Shown here one piece after another: positions 1-6,386 of a DNA stretch of 11,511 nt. Position 1 is the stretch's first letter. Each line of letters opens with the position of its first letter. The notes below the pieces were generated by a model. That model worked only from the letters and a program-made list of their open reading frames with translations. It was not told the origin of the DNA and did not search any database. This stretch comes from Actinomycetes bacterium (lineage in GTDB: Bacteria > Actinomycetota > Acidimicrobiia > Acidimicrobiales > RAAP-2), in the NCBI GenBank assembly GCA_021807965.1, contig JAKBCI010000027.1, forward strand, positions 1-11,511, in the 5' to 3' direction. Made by a program: the position numbers and the translations under genes.

Positions 1-1341
1 GAGTACGGGGACGATTCGGTCGCGCAGCTCGGTGGCGTGCACCTGGCCTGTGAGCAAGCGAGCAACCTACTCACCAAGGTTCTCGAGCGTGGACGTCTGA
101 TGAGCTATTTGGAGCAGTCGACTCGCTACCTCGGGTACGACCGACGCTTAGCCAACGGACACTACCGGTTCTACCGGGACCACGATCTGCTCGAGTCTCG
201 CTACGGCGCACGCTACGTCGGCGAGATGGACCGTGCGTTTGACACCTACGCTGACCTCTTGCGCCAGATGACCGACTGGCTTGCCTCGCGATACCCGAAG
301 ACACCCGAGGACACCGATTTCGTCTACCGACAGGCCATTCGCGCAAAAGCCCTTGACGCCGTACGGGGTCTCCTGCCGGCGAGCGCGCTGTCGAATCTTG
401 GTATCTACGGGTCCGGACAGGCCTACGAAGCCCTCTTGCTGCGCATGCGCGCCCATCCGCTGCCCGAAGTGAACCACTACGCCTCGCTCATGTACGACGA
501 ATTGGAAAAAGTCATCCCGTCGTTCTTGAAGCGCCTCAACGTAGCTGAACGAGGCGGCCGCTGGGCGGCGTATCTCGCAGCCACGCACCAGCAGACCTCG
601 GCGCTGCTCGAGCAGTGGACCGCGGGATATTCTCCGTATGACGCACAGCGCCCCGTTCGCCTCGTTCGCTACGACGTCGACGGCGAAAATCGAATTCTCG
701 AGGCGATCATCTTCGAGCGATCCCGCGTCTCATCGGCCGACGCAGCGCGCATCGTTGCGAGCCTCACGTCACGACAACGTAGTGAGCTCATGACCACCTA
801 CGTCGGCGAGCGGACCAACCGGCGCCACCGACCGGGGCGCGCCTTCGAGCACACCGTCTACGAGTTCGAGTTGATCACCGACTACGGCGCTTTTCGAGAT
901 CTGCAGCGCCATCGCCTCGCCACGACCGAGTGGCAGCCGTTGAGCTGCGACCTCGGCTACGACATCCCCGATGTCATAGTCGAGGCTGGACTCGCCGCAC
1001 GATTCGCTGACTCACTCGAGCAGTCGGCGGCCCTCTACCACGAACTCGTCGGTCCGTTCCCCATGCAGAGCCAGTACGCTGTCGCGCTCGCATTCAACGT
1101 CCGCTATCGCATAGCGATGAACGCGCGCGAAGCCATGCACGTCATTGAACTGCGCTCGAGCCCCCAAGGACACCCGAGCTACCGACGCGTCGCCCAGGAG
1201 ATGGCGCGGCTCATCCGCGACGATGCCCATCACCACTTGGTGGCTGATGCTATACAGTTTGTAGACTTCTCAGACACAGATCTCGAACGGCTCGAGGCCG
1301 AACGTCGAGCGGACCGCGCACGTACAGAGCGCAACCAGTAA
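1..1341 (+). CDS. Tandem-domain ThyX-like (FAD-dependent thymidylate synthase family) protein, 5' end outside window
   Basis: The reading frame is open from base 1, so the true start lies upstream; 446 residues are visible and the stop is TAA. Two Thy1/ThyX-type domains can be seen. The first (visible residues about 1-160) has a degenerate ThyX motif, RGR at 30-32 followed by EQSTRY at 38-43, and a later ALDAVRGLLP segment like the ThyX C-terminal half. The second (about 210-425) has EHTVYEFEL near 283 and an intact QRHR at 302-305, then an RYRIAMNAREAMHVIELR block. Family ThyX enzymes use FAD and NADPH to methylate dUMP and are usually 220-260 residues, so this is a fused or duplicated form. 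In domain 1 RHR has become RGR; in domain 2 the Ser and the SxRY after RHR are not conserved. True thymidylate synthase activity is therefore uncertain, although family membership is fairly secure. An 84-base gap separates it from the next gene on the same strand. Confidence 0.82.
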   Translation, partial: EYGDDSVAQLGGVHLACEQASNLLTKVLERGRLMSYLEQSTRYLGYDRRLANGHYRFYRDHDLLESRYGARYVGEMDRAFDTYADLLRQMTDWLASRYPKTPEDTDFVYRQAIRAKALDAVRGLLPASALSNLGIYGSGQAYEALLLRMRAHPLPEVNHYASLMYDELEKVIPSFLKRLNVAERGGRWAAYLAATHQQTSALLEQWTAGYSPYDAQRPVRLVRYDVDGENRILEAIIFERSRVSSADAARIVASLTSRQRSELMTTYVGERTNRRHRPGRAFEHTVYEFELITDYGAFRDLQRHRLATTEWQPLSCDLGYDIPDVIVEAGLAARFADSLEQSAALYHELVGPFPMQSQYAVALAFNVRYRIAMNAREAMHVIELRSSPQGHPSYRRVAQEMARLIRDDAHHHLVADAIQFVDFSDTDLERLEAERRADRARTERNQ

Positions 1342-1394
1342 GGACTTTGGTAACAGCGTGGACACCGGTCCCGCACAAAGCAGTGAAAAGGCTC

Positions 1395-1420
1395 TACACT
1401 GCCAGCGCTACTGAGAGGGA
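1395..1420 (+). promoter_or_regulatory. Possible -10 element and ribosome binding site for the DUF4193-like gene
   Basis: TACACT (1395-1400) fits a sigma-70-type -10 hexamer. It is followed by GAGAGGGA (1413-1420), a purine-rich ribosome binding site five bases before the ATG at 1426. No convincing -35 box was found at the right distance. Transcription would start near 1407, giving a leader of about 20 nt. Confidence 0.4.
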
Positions 1421-1425
1421 TTGAG

Positions 1426-1893
1426 ATGGTGCGCGAGAGCGATAACGACGAAGTATTCGACGAAGATGAGATCGCTGAGGGATTCGACGAGGAGATCGTG
1501 GAATCCGAGGACCTTGACGTTGAAGACCTTGAAGCCGAAGACGTCATCGACGCGGAGCTCGACGCCGATGACGACGTCGATGACGTCGTGGCAGTCGTGG
1601 GCCTCGATGATGATGATGACGCCATCGCCGTCGCCGCTGCCGCCGACGATGACGACATTGACGACAGTGACGTCGAACTCGCCCTCGATGAGGTACTAGC
1701 TGAAACGATCTTGCGCACGAGCGTGCCCGACGATGACGATGACGTCATCAGCGACCCCGAACTCGTCGTCGACGCCGCTGAGGTGATCTTGCCCAAGCAG
1801 GACGATGAATTTCGCTGTGCGTCCTGCCGGTTGCTCAAGAAGGTCAGCCAACTCGCTGATCCCGCTCACATGCTCTGTCGTGACTGCGTCTAA
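1426..1893 (+). CDS. Highly acidic DUF4193-like protein with C-terminal CxxC...CxxC zinc ribbon
   Basis: This 155-residue protein has two parts. Residues 1-125 are almost wholly acidic and small-hydrophobic, with Asp runs at 61-65, 74-77 and 102-106 encoded by GAT/GAC repeats, and only a handful of basic residues. The C-terminal 30 residues carry Cys131, Cys134, Cys151 and Cys154 in a DDEFRCASC...LCRDC arrangement. That tail matches my recollection of the actinobacterial DUF4193 family (DEFxCxxCxLxxxxSQLA...CRDC), whose function is not established; known members are near 100 residues, so the acidic N-terminal part here is long. Four cysteines suggest one bound zinc. The acidic arm could mimic nucleic acid or contact a basic partner, but that is inference. 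The ATG is supported by GAGAGGGA five bases upstream. The 3' end overlaps the GNAT gene by 14 bases. Confidence 0.8.
   Translation: MVRESDNDEVFDEDEIAEGFDEEIVESEDLDVEDLEAEDVIDAELDADDDVDDVVAVVGLDDDDDAIAVAAAADDDDIDDSDVELALDEVLAETILRTSVPDDDDDVISDPELVVDAAEVILPKQDDEFRCASCRLLKKVSQLADPAHMLCRDCV
1606..1671 (+). repeat. GAY (Asp-codon) low-complexity repeats inside the acidic gene
   Basis: Runs of GAT/GAC codons (four GAT plus GAC at 1606-1620, then clusters from 1645 to 1671, and another run at 1729-1743) encode aspartate stretches. They are simple in-frame microsatellite-like repeats and could expand or contract in units of one Asp. Confidence 0.6.
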
Positions 1894-2305
1894 GGACGCG
1901 TCGCCCGTTACGTGGCCCGTACACCGCGTCAGTACGCACGACCCGTCGATCGAAGAACTCTGGGCTTCGGCTACGGCTGGCGTGCGCCAACGGCGAGGAG
2001 GGCGACGCTACCTCGACGACCTGCTGGAAGGGGACTCCGACTCGTCGCTCGCGTCCTTCATCGCGGGCGCGATGGTGTGGTCCGCCGACGCGTACGCGTT
2101 CACGATCGTCCGTGATCGCGTCATCGTCGCGCTCTACGTGCGCACCGATTATCGCCGGATGGGAATCGGCCGCACGCTCGTGCGCGTCGCGATCGCCGAG
2201 GCCGACGCTCGTGACGCGCTCGTGTTGCCTGGCGATCGGGCGATGAAGTCGCTTTTCGAATCAATCGGCTGGAAGGCGCGTCTGCTTACGCTGGGCGACG
2301 GGTAG
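1880..2305 (+). CDS. Small GNAT-family N-acetyltransferase
   Basis: I place the start at GTG 1880, giving 141 residues; it lies inside the last codons of the DUF4193-like gene, so the two are probably translationally coupled, and no clear ribosome binding site is visible. An upstream ATG at 1805 would read through the conserved zinc-ribbon region of the neighbour in another frame and is unlikely. The C-terminal half (about residues 72-137) has the GNAT core: a beta strand (AFTIVRDRVIVALYV), then YRRMGIGRTLV at 91-101, the R/Q-x-x-G-x-G acetyl-CoA pyrophosphate loop, then a LFESIGWK segment typical of the last strand of GNATs. The N-terminal substrate half is short and unlike families I recognise, so the acceptor is unknown. 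The last 20 bases overlap the end of the convergent Arg-rich gene. Confidence 0.75.
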   Translation: MTASKDASPVTWPVHRVSTHDPSIEELWASATAGVRQRRGGRRYLDDLLEGDSDSSLASFIAGAMVWSADAYAFTIVRDRVIVALYVRTDYRRMGIGRTLVRVAIAEADARDALVLPGDRAMKSLFESIGWKARLLTLGDG

Positions 2306-3644
2306 CGGGGCGCCGAGCCGGCCGCGCGAGCGGCGGGGGAGGCGGCACCTTCATGCCTAGCAACTTGGCTAGCTCGGGAATAGCGCCCGCGTTCTTCACC
2401 GCTAACGCGCGGCACTCGTCGCCCTCGGGGATCGCCACCGGCTTCACGTTACGCCGGATCGACGTCTCAGCAGCCAGCGTCACAATCTCGCACCACTTCG
2501 CCGGCTCGAGGTCCGCGGTAAGAGCCGCCGAGACGAGCGCCACGACGCGCGTGGCCATCTCGGCACTGACCCGTGTCGACATGTCGGGGGGTCGCGCTAC
2601 CAACTGCAGCGCCTCCACCGGATTGCTCGCGGCGACGGCGGCCTCGAGCCGCTCGTTCCACTGGTTGCGTAGCGCCTCCAGCCGCGTACTCAGGGCCCCC
2701 TGGAGCTCTTTCAGTTGGGCGCGGGCCTCATCGTCGAGCGATACGGTCTTCGCTGAGGTCACCACGGCCCGAAGATCACGCAGACGAAGTTCGCGGCCGG
2801 CCGATATGGCGCCAGCGGCGCGGTCCTTCCACATCGCCAGGGTGGTGCGGCCGAGCAGTTCTTCGGCAATGCGATCGATCGTGACCGGGTCGACGGTCGG
2901 TCGTCCCTGGGCCGTGGCATTCTTGTTCTGTTCGGCGACGGCCGTGCGAACGGCCGGCATACCACCGCGAAGCAGTTGCTCGGCTACGGGCAACTGTTCG
3001 GGCGACAACGTCGCCAACAGCGCATTGCGGTGCGTTGTGGTAACCGGCGGGCCAACGGGTCGAGGGGGGCGCGACGGACGCGCGCCGCTCGGGCGCGTCG
3101 ACCGGTCACCGCGCTCCACGCGAGCGGGCCGGGCACCCTCGCGACGCTCGCTCGCGCCAGGCTCGCCGACTGGCCGCTCGCGTGCTGGCCGCTCGCGTGC
3201 TGGTCGTTCGCGCGACGATCCTTCTCCGCCCACGCTCTCGCGCGGAGGACGCGACGATGGCCGACGAGTGTCGTCGCGTCGCGCCCCGTCTCGGCTGGTC
3301 CGCGCACCAGGTCGAACGCCGTCTCGCTCACTGTCGCGCCGGGGTCCTCGACCCTTTGCGGCGTAGGTCACCACGACGTCGGGCACGGGCTTAGTGCTCG
3401 GCAGCAGCTCCAACCGCTCTCGACGGGGATCAACCGGCGAGGCTGTCTTGGGGGGCAGCACCGACACCACCTCGAGACCCTCCATGTACTGTTCGATGTC
3501 GGCGCGATAGAGCCCGCCGACCTTCGCGCCACCGGGTACGAGACTGGCCTTCAACACGCCCTTGGGCAGCTTTGCGCCAGCGGCGCGCCACGTGGCGACC
3601 TCGCCCTGCAGACTGGTGATTTCGATCTCGATGCGACGAGGCAT
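2286..3644 (-). CDS. Conserved-looking protein of unknown function with Arg/Pro-rich disordered linker
   Basis: I do not recognise this 452-residue protein. Residues 1-95 look like a small mostly-beta domain (IEIEITSL...WRAAGAKLPKG...KVGGLYRADIEQYMEGLEVVSVLPP). Residues about 97-200 are very rich in Arg, Pro, Ser and Gly and must be disordered; they include a RERPA pentapeptide repeat at 145-158. Residues 203-432 are predominantly helical with many heptad-like Leu/Ala positions (for example DEARAQLKELQGALSTRLEAL at 305-325). The C-terminus is a PPPPP then Arg-rich tail. A basic linker between folded domains is common in RNA- or DNA-binding proteins, but no known motif was found. The ATG is preceded by AGGG and by a -10-like TAGATT 8 bases upstream. 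Coding on this strand is preferred over long antisense frames because it has folded-domain composition at both ends. Confidence 0.75.
   Translation of the reverse strand: MPRRIEIEITSLQGEVATWRAAGAKLPKGVLKASLVPGGAKVGGLYRADIEQYMEGLEVVSVLPPKTASPVDPRRERLELLPSTKPVPDVVVTYAAKGRGPRRDSERDGVRPGARTSRDGARRDDTRRPSSRPPRESVGGEGSSRERPARERPARERPVGEPGASERREGARPARVERGDRSTRPSGARPSRPPRPVGPPVTTTHRNALLATLSPEQLPVAEQLLRGGMPAVRTAVAEQNKNATAQGRPTVDPVTIDRIAEELLGRTTLAMWKDRAAGAISAGRELRLRDLRAVVTSAKTVSLDDEARAQLKELQGALSTRLEALRNQWNERLEAAVAASNPVEALQLVARPPDMSTRVSAEMATRVVALVSAALTADLEPAKWCEIVTLAAETSIRRNVKPVAIPEGDECRALAVKNAGAIPELAKLLGMKVPPPPPLARPARRPATRRPA
3171..3215 (-). repeat. 15-bp tandem repeat, three units
   Basis: Units 3171-3185 and 3186-3200 are identical (TGGCCGCTCGCGTGC on the plus strand) and 3201-3215 differs at a few positions. 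The repeat is in frame and encodes the RERPA repeats of the Arg/Pro-rich linker. It looks like recent slippage expansion. Confidence 0.85.
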
Positions 3645-3652
3645 AGGGCCCT

Positions 3653-3658
3653 AATCTA
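3653..3658 (-). promoter_or_regulatory. -10-like element TAGATT before the Arg-rich gene
   Basis: On the minus strand TAGATT is followed by 8 bases and then the ATG at 3644. This would put the transcription start at or just before the start codon (leaderless or near-leaderless). There is also an AGGG in those 8 bases, so a short leader cannot be excluded. No good -35 box was seen. Confidence 0.4.
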
Positions 3659-3718
3659 CTCGTTTTTCTCATCAGCAATATTTCGCGGGCCCTTAGTTCA
3701 TTATTACCGTGCGGTGCC

Positions 3719-3724
3719 TAGCAT
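3719..3724 (+). promoter_or_regulatory. -10 element TAGCAT of htrA, leaderless start
   Basis: TAGCAT lies 6 bases before the GTG start at 3731, so transcription should begin at the start codon. A weak -35-like TTCATT at 3697-3702 gives a 16-base spacer. There is no Shine-Dalgarno sequence before the GTG, which fits a leaderless mRNA. Confidence 0.5.
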
Positions 3725-3730
3725 GGCGAC

Positions 3731-5044
3731 GTGAGCGTTTTGCCCCCCACTCCCGATGACCCACCGCGCGAGCCCGTCGCGCGACAGTTCGACTATCTCG
3801 CCTCGTGGACCTCGCCACCCCCGATCGACGACGGCGAAGCCGACGTCGCGACACCGAATCCCGAGGTGCGCGAGAACGAACCCGTCGACGACGTCCTGAC
3901 GGGCGTACCGCCGGTCCCGATGCGCACTTCGCCGAAGTCTCCGTGGACCTCGCGACTCTCCCTACTGCTCGTGGCCGCGTTGGTGGGCGGGCTGGCCGGT
4001 CACTTCGGTGCCTCGACGGGGTCTGGCTCAGGTTCGTCCAACGTCACGATCAACGCCGTCGCTGCTAATCCCGCGGGCGCAGTCCTGCCCAGCGGACTGA
4101 GCATCCCCACGCTCGTCCAGCGGGTGCTGCCCTCGGTCGTATCAATCGACGTGAAGGGCCAGGGGACCGAAGACCAGGGGACGGGGATGATCATCTCGGC
4201 CAACGGCCTCGTGGTCACCAACAATCACGTGATCGCCGCGGCCGATCCCAACGGGACGATCACCGTGACGCGCTCGGGCTCGACGAAGGCATTGGGGGCC
4301 ACCCTGGTCGGCACGAACCCGATTGACGACGTCGCGTTGATTCGGATCAACGGTGCGTCCGGGCTGCCCGCCGTCACCTTCGGCAACTCCAACGCCCTCG
4401 TCGTGGGTGATTCGGTCGTGGCCATTGGCAATGCGCTCGGCCTGGCCGCGGGCACGCCGACGGTCACCCAGGGGATCGTGTCGGCGCTCGGACGCACGGT
4501 CACCGCCGGATCCTCGACGACGTCGGAGACCTTGAGCAACATGATCCAAACCGACGCGGCGATCAACCCCGGCAACTCCGGTGGCCCGCTGCTCGACGCG
4601 CAGGGCGACGTGATCGGCATGAACACGGCCGTCGCGGGAACCTTGCCAGACGGAACGAGCGCGCAGAATATCGGCTTCGCGATTCCCGTTTCGACGATTG
4701 AGTCACTGCTGAAGTCACTCATGGCCGGTCAGAGCGTCGTGTCCCACGGTGCCTTCATCGGCGTCGAGGTCATGTCCATGACTCCCGCGCTGCAGCTTCA
4801 GTACGGCTTCAGCGTCTCAACCGGTGCCGTCGTCATGAGCGTCATCCCCAACACGGGTGCCTCGCGGGCCGGGGTGCGTCAAGGCGACGTCATCATCTCG
4901 CTAAACGGCGAGTCGATCCAGAACACCCAAGACCTGACGAGCGTGCTCTCGGGCCTTCGTCCCGGCGACGTCGCCCAGCTGGGCATCGTGCGCGGCACGA
5001 AGCACATCACCATCTCGGTGACCCTCGGCTCGCAGCACGGCTAG
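3731..5044 (+). CDS. HtrA/DegP-like trypsin-type serine protease (S1C) with one TM segment and one PDZ domain
   Basis: The product is 437 residues, typical of actinobacterial membrane-bound HtrA proteins. Residues 1-75 form a Pro/Asp-rich cytoplasmic tail. Residues about 76-92 (LSLLLVAALVGGLAGHFG) are the single membrane anchor, followed by a Gly/Ser linker to about 104. The protease domain spans about 125-335 with the full triad: His166 in VVTNNHVIAAAD, Asp200 in DDVALIRI and Ser283 in GNSGGPLLD. A PDZ domain covers about 341-432 (GVEVMSMTPAL...GASRAGVRQGDVIISLNGE). The enzyme should act outside the membrane in degrading or processing misfolded envelope proteins. The start is GTG with a -10 TAGCAT 6 bases upstream. 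It is divergent from the Arg-rich gene, and its TAG stop overlaps the SDR stop. Symbols such as degP, htrA or pepD cannot be chosen from sequence alone. Confidence 0.95.
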   Translation: MSVLPPTPDDPPREPVARQFDYLASWTSPPPIDDGEADVATPNPEVRENEPVDDVLTGVPPVPMRTSPKSPWTSRLSLLLVAALVGGLAGHFGASTGSGSGSSNVTINAVAANPAGAVLPSGLSIPTLVQRVLPSVVSIDVKGQGTEDQGTGMIISANGLVVTNNHVIAAADPNGTITVTRSGSTKALGATLVGTNPIDDVALIRINGASGLPAVTFGNSNALVVGDSVVAIGNALGLAAGTPTVTQGIVSALGRTVTAGSSTTSETLSNMIQTDAAINPGNSGGPLLDAQGDVIGMNTAVAGTLPDGTSAQNIGFAIPVSTIESLLKSLMAGQSVVSHGAFIGVEVMSMTPALQLQYGFSVSTGAVVMSVIPNTGASRAGVRQGDVIISLNGESIQNTQDLTSVLSGLRPGDVAQLGIVRGTKHITISVTLGSQHG

Positions 5045-5808
5045 GCCAACGTAGCGATACCCCCGTCAACCGGCACAATCGCGCCGGTGATGTAACTGGC
5101 GGCGGGGGAGGCCAGGAAGATCGCGGAACCGGCCATGTCCGATGGTCGGCCCAGTCGCTTAAGCGGTGCGGCGTTAGTGATCGCCTCGCCGAATGTGGCG
5201 ATAGTGGCGTGCATCATCTTGGTTTCGAAGGGTCCCGGCGCAATGGCGTTGACCGTGACCAGGGGAGCCATCTCACGAGCGAGGTGACGCGTGAGCTGAT
5301 GGACGGCGGCCTTGGACGCGGAGTACGCGTAGGTCTCCAGAGCCGGCACGCGCAGCCCGTCAATCGAGCCGATGTTAATGACGCGCGACGGCGCCTCGCG
5401 TGAGCCTGATGCGTCGAGCAATGGTCGGGCGAATCGGGTCAGGTGGAACAGCCCCTGGACGTTCAAGGCGAACACTCGTTCGAACGCGGCCGTGTCATAC
5501 TCGGCCATCGGCGCGCCCCACGTCGCGCCCGCGTTGTTGACCAACACGTCAAGGCGCCCCTCGCTCTGCGCCACGTCGTCGATCAGCCGTCGACACTCTG
5601 CTTCGAGCGCGAGATTCGCCGCCACAGCCCGGCACGATCCGATCGTCGAGAGCTCGGCAGCGAGCGCGGCACAGGCGTCGGCCTTGCGCGAGGAGATAAT
5701 CACCGAAGCGCCCGCCTCGACGAATCCTCGGGCAATCATTTCGCCGATACCGCGGCTACCGCCGCTAACCAGGACAACCTTGTTCGACACATCAAAGAGC
5801 GCGTTCAT
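5041..5808 (-). CDS. Short-chain dehydrogenase/reductase (classical SDR)
   Basis: The 255-residue protein is a complete classical SDR, a Rossmann-fold NAD(P)-dependent oxidoreductase. Visible motifs are the cofactor loop GGSRGIG (16-22), NNAG (91-94), Asn116, Ser148 in NIGSIDG, and Tyr162-x-x-x-Lys166 in YSASK, so all four catalytic residues are present. Arg41 after the second strand (SSRKAD) favours NADP(H), a family-level inference. The C-terminus has the usual PLKRLGRPSDMAGSAIFLAS...ITGAIVPVDGG signature of the FabG/gluconate-5-dehydrogenase-like group. The substrate cannot be named. The ATG is 6 bases after a TACACT -10 element, suggesting its own leaderless transcript although the secreted-protein gene lies 49 bases upstream on the same strand. 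It ends tail-to-tail with htrA, the two stops sharing CTAG. Confidence 0.93.
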   Translation of the reverse strand: MNALFDVSNKVVLVSGGSRGIGEMIARGFVEAGASVIISSRKADACAALAAELSTIGSCRAVAANLALEAECRRLIDDVAQSEGRLDVLVNNAGATWGAPMAEYDTAAFERVFALNVQGLFHLTRFARPLLDASGSREAPSRVINIGSIDGLRVPALETYAYSASKAAVHQLTRHLAREMAPLVTVNAIAPGPFETKMMHATIATFGEAITNAAPLKRLGRPSDMAGSAIFLASPAASYITGAIVPVDGGIATLA

Positions 5809-5814
5809 GGCCGT

Positions 5815-5820
5815 AGTGTA
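5815..5820 (-). promoter_or_regulatory. -10 element TACACT of the SDR gene, leaderless start
   Basis: Read on the minus strand, TACACT is followed by ACGGCC and the ATG at 5808, a 6-base gap that puts the transcription start at the A of ATG. No ribosome binding site is present. It sits in the 49-base space behind the secreted-protein gene. Confidence 0.45.
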
Positions 5821-5857
5821 GAACGATGCCCCGGTCGTTGCGACGCCGTGGGGCGAC

Positions 5858-6253
5858 TCAGTAGCCGACGCGAATGTTCGTCACGGACACGGCGGACACC
5901 GGCGACAGCGTATCGGTGGCGTACTGAGCACGAATTGACCACGTGCCGGGCGCCGTGAAATTAAAGGTGCACGCGACGCGACTCTTGTCAATCGTCTGGA
6001 ACCGACAGACCGAGTTGGCGACATTGGCGTCAGACGGCGCGACGGCGACCATGCGAACAAGTCCTCGCGTTGACTCTGGCAGGACGTCGACGGTGATATT
6101 GAACGCACCGCCCGATACCGCGGGCGGGTTCGAATTATCACTGAAATCAAAGGAGAGGACCATCTTGGCCAATCCCGAATCGCCAGAAGCCGGCGCCACC
6201 GCTAGGCCGAGCATCGAGGCCATCATCACAACGGCAATGAGCACTCGACGCAT
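5858..6253 (-). CDS. Small secreted protein, function unknown (possible Ig-like fold)
   Basis: This 131-residue product begins with a clear Sec signal peptide: MRR, a hydrophobic stretch VLIAVVMMASMLGLAVA, and a probable cleavage after about Ala22 (APA-SG). The mature part of about 109 residues is rich in Val, Thr and Ser and looks all-beta. It has two cysteines, Cys83 and Cys95, likely a disulfide once exported. The segment CTFNFTAPGTWSIRAQYATDT resembles a strand-turn-strand of Ig/PKD-like domains, but I recognise no specific family. There is no membrane anchor or lipobox, so release or surface association is expected. A good TATACT -10 lies 7 bases before the ATG. It is divergent from the fluC pair and is followed on its strand by the SDR gene; I see no functional link between them. 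Confidence 0.75.
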   Translation of the reverse strand: MRRVLIAVVMMASMLGLAVAPASGDSGLAKMVLSFDFSDNSNPPAVSGGAFNITVDVLPESTRGLVRMVAVAPSDANVANSVCRFQTIDKSRVACTFNFTAPGTWSIRAQYATDTLSPVSAVSVTNIRVGY

Positions 6254-6260
6254 GGAGCGA

Positions 6261-6266
6261 AGTATA
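6261..6266 (-). promoter_or_regulatory. -10 element TATACT of the secreted-protein gene, leaderless start
   Basis: TATACT on the minus strand differs from the TATAAT consensus at one base and is 7 bases before the ATG at 6253. The intervening TCGCTCC holds no ribosome binding site, so the mRNA is probably leaderless. Confidence 0.55.
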
Positions 6267-6291
6267 CCAGCGCTCCCTCTCCAGTCCGCCG

Positions 6292-6323
6292 ATAATGTAC
6301 GTTATGTAAGGTTACAACGGTTA
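6292..6323. promoter_or_regulatory. Near-palindrome and spaced GTTA repeats between divergent promoters
   Basis: ATAATGTACGTTAT (6292-6305) is an inverted repeat with six of seven arm positions paired. It overlaps a series of GTTA words at 6301, 6311 and 6320, spaced 10 and 9 bases, about one helical turn apart. This AT-rich patch lies between the leftward secreted-protein promoter and the rightward fluC gene and could be a repressor or activator site. No regulator can be named. Confidence 0.3.
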
Positions 6324-6371
6324 TTGGTCGCTGGGCTTTCTTCGTAACCCTGATGGCAGGCACTGTCGCGG

Positions 6372-6377
6372 TAGCCT
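6372..6377 (+). promoter_or_regulatory. Possible -10 element TAGCCT for the fluC pair
   Basis: TAGCCT lies 9 bases before the ATG at 6387, consistent with a nearly leaderless mRNA. No Shine-Dalgarno sequence is evident in the intervening CTCTCGAAG. The match is weaker than those of neighbouring genes. Confidence 0.35.
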
Positions 6378-6386
6378 CTCTCGAAG

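Noticed and set aside
1230..1838. Serine-rich reading frame on the minus strand
   Set aside because: It is the antisense image of Asp codon (GAY) repeats, which read as Ser codons in reverse; it has no domain and no ribosome binding site.
1805..1879. Earlier ATG start for the GNAT gene
   Set aside because: It would read through the conserved zinc-ribbon coding region in another frame, adding 25 residues with no resemblance to GNATs.
2353..3734. Long plus-strand frames opposite the Arg-rich gene
   Set aside because: They are low-complexity Arg/Ala/Ser sequences expected from GC-rich antisense DNA; the minus-strand frame has folded-domain composition and a sensible start.
6310..6368. Fluoride riboswitch upstream of the fluC pair
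   Set aside because: A GGTTAC/GTAACC stem followed by CTGATGGC and ACTG resembles the 3' half of the aptamer. The conserved 5' GGxGATG stem-loop and a pseudoknot partner for GGCAGGC are absent upstream, and the loop is far too long.
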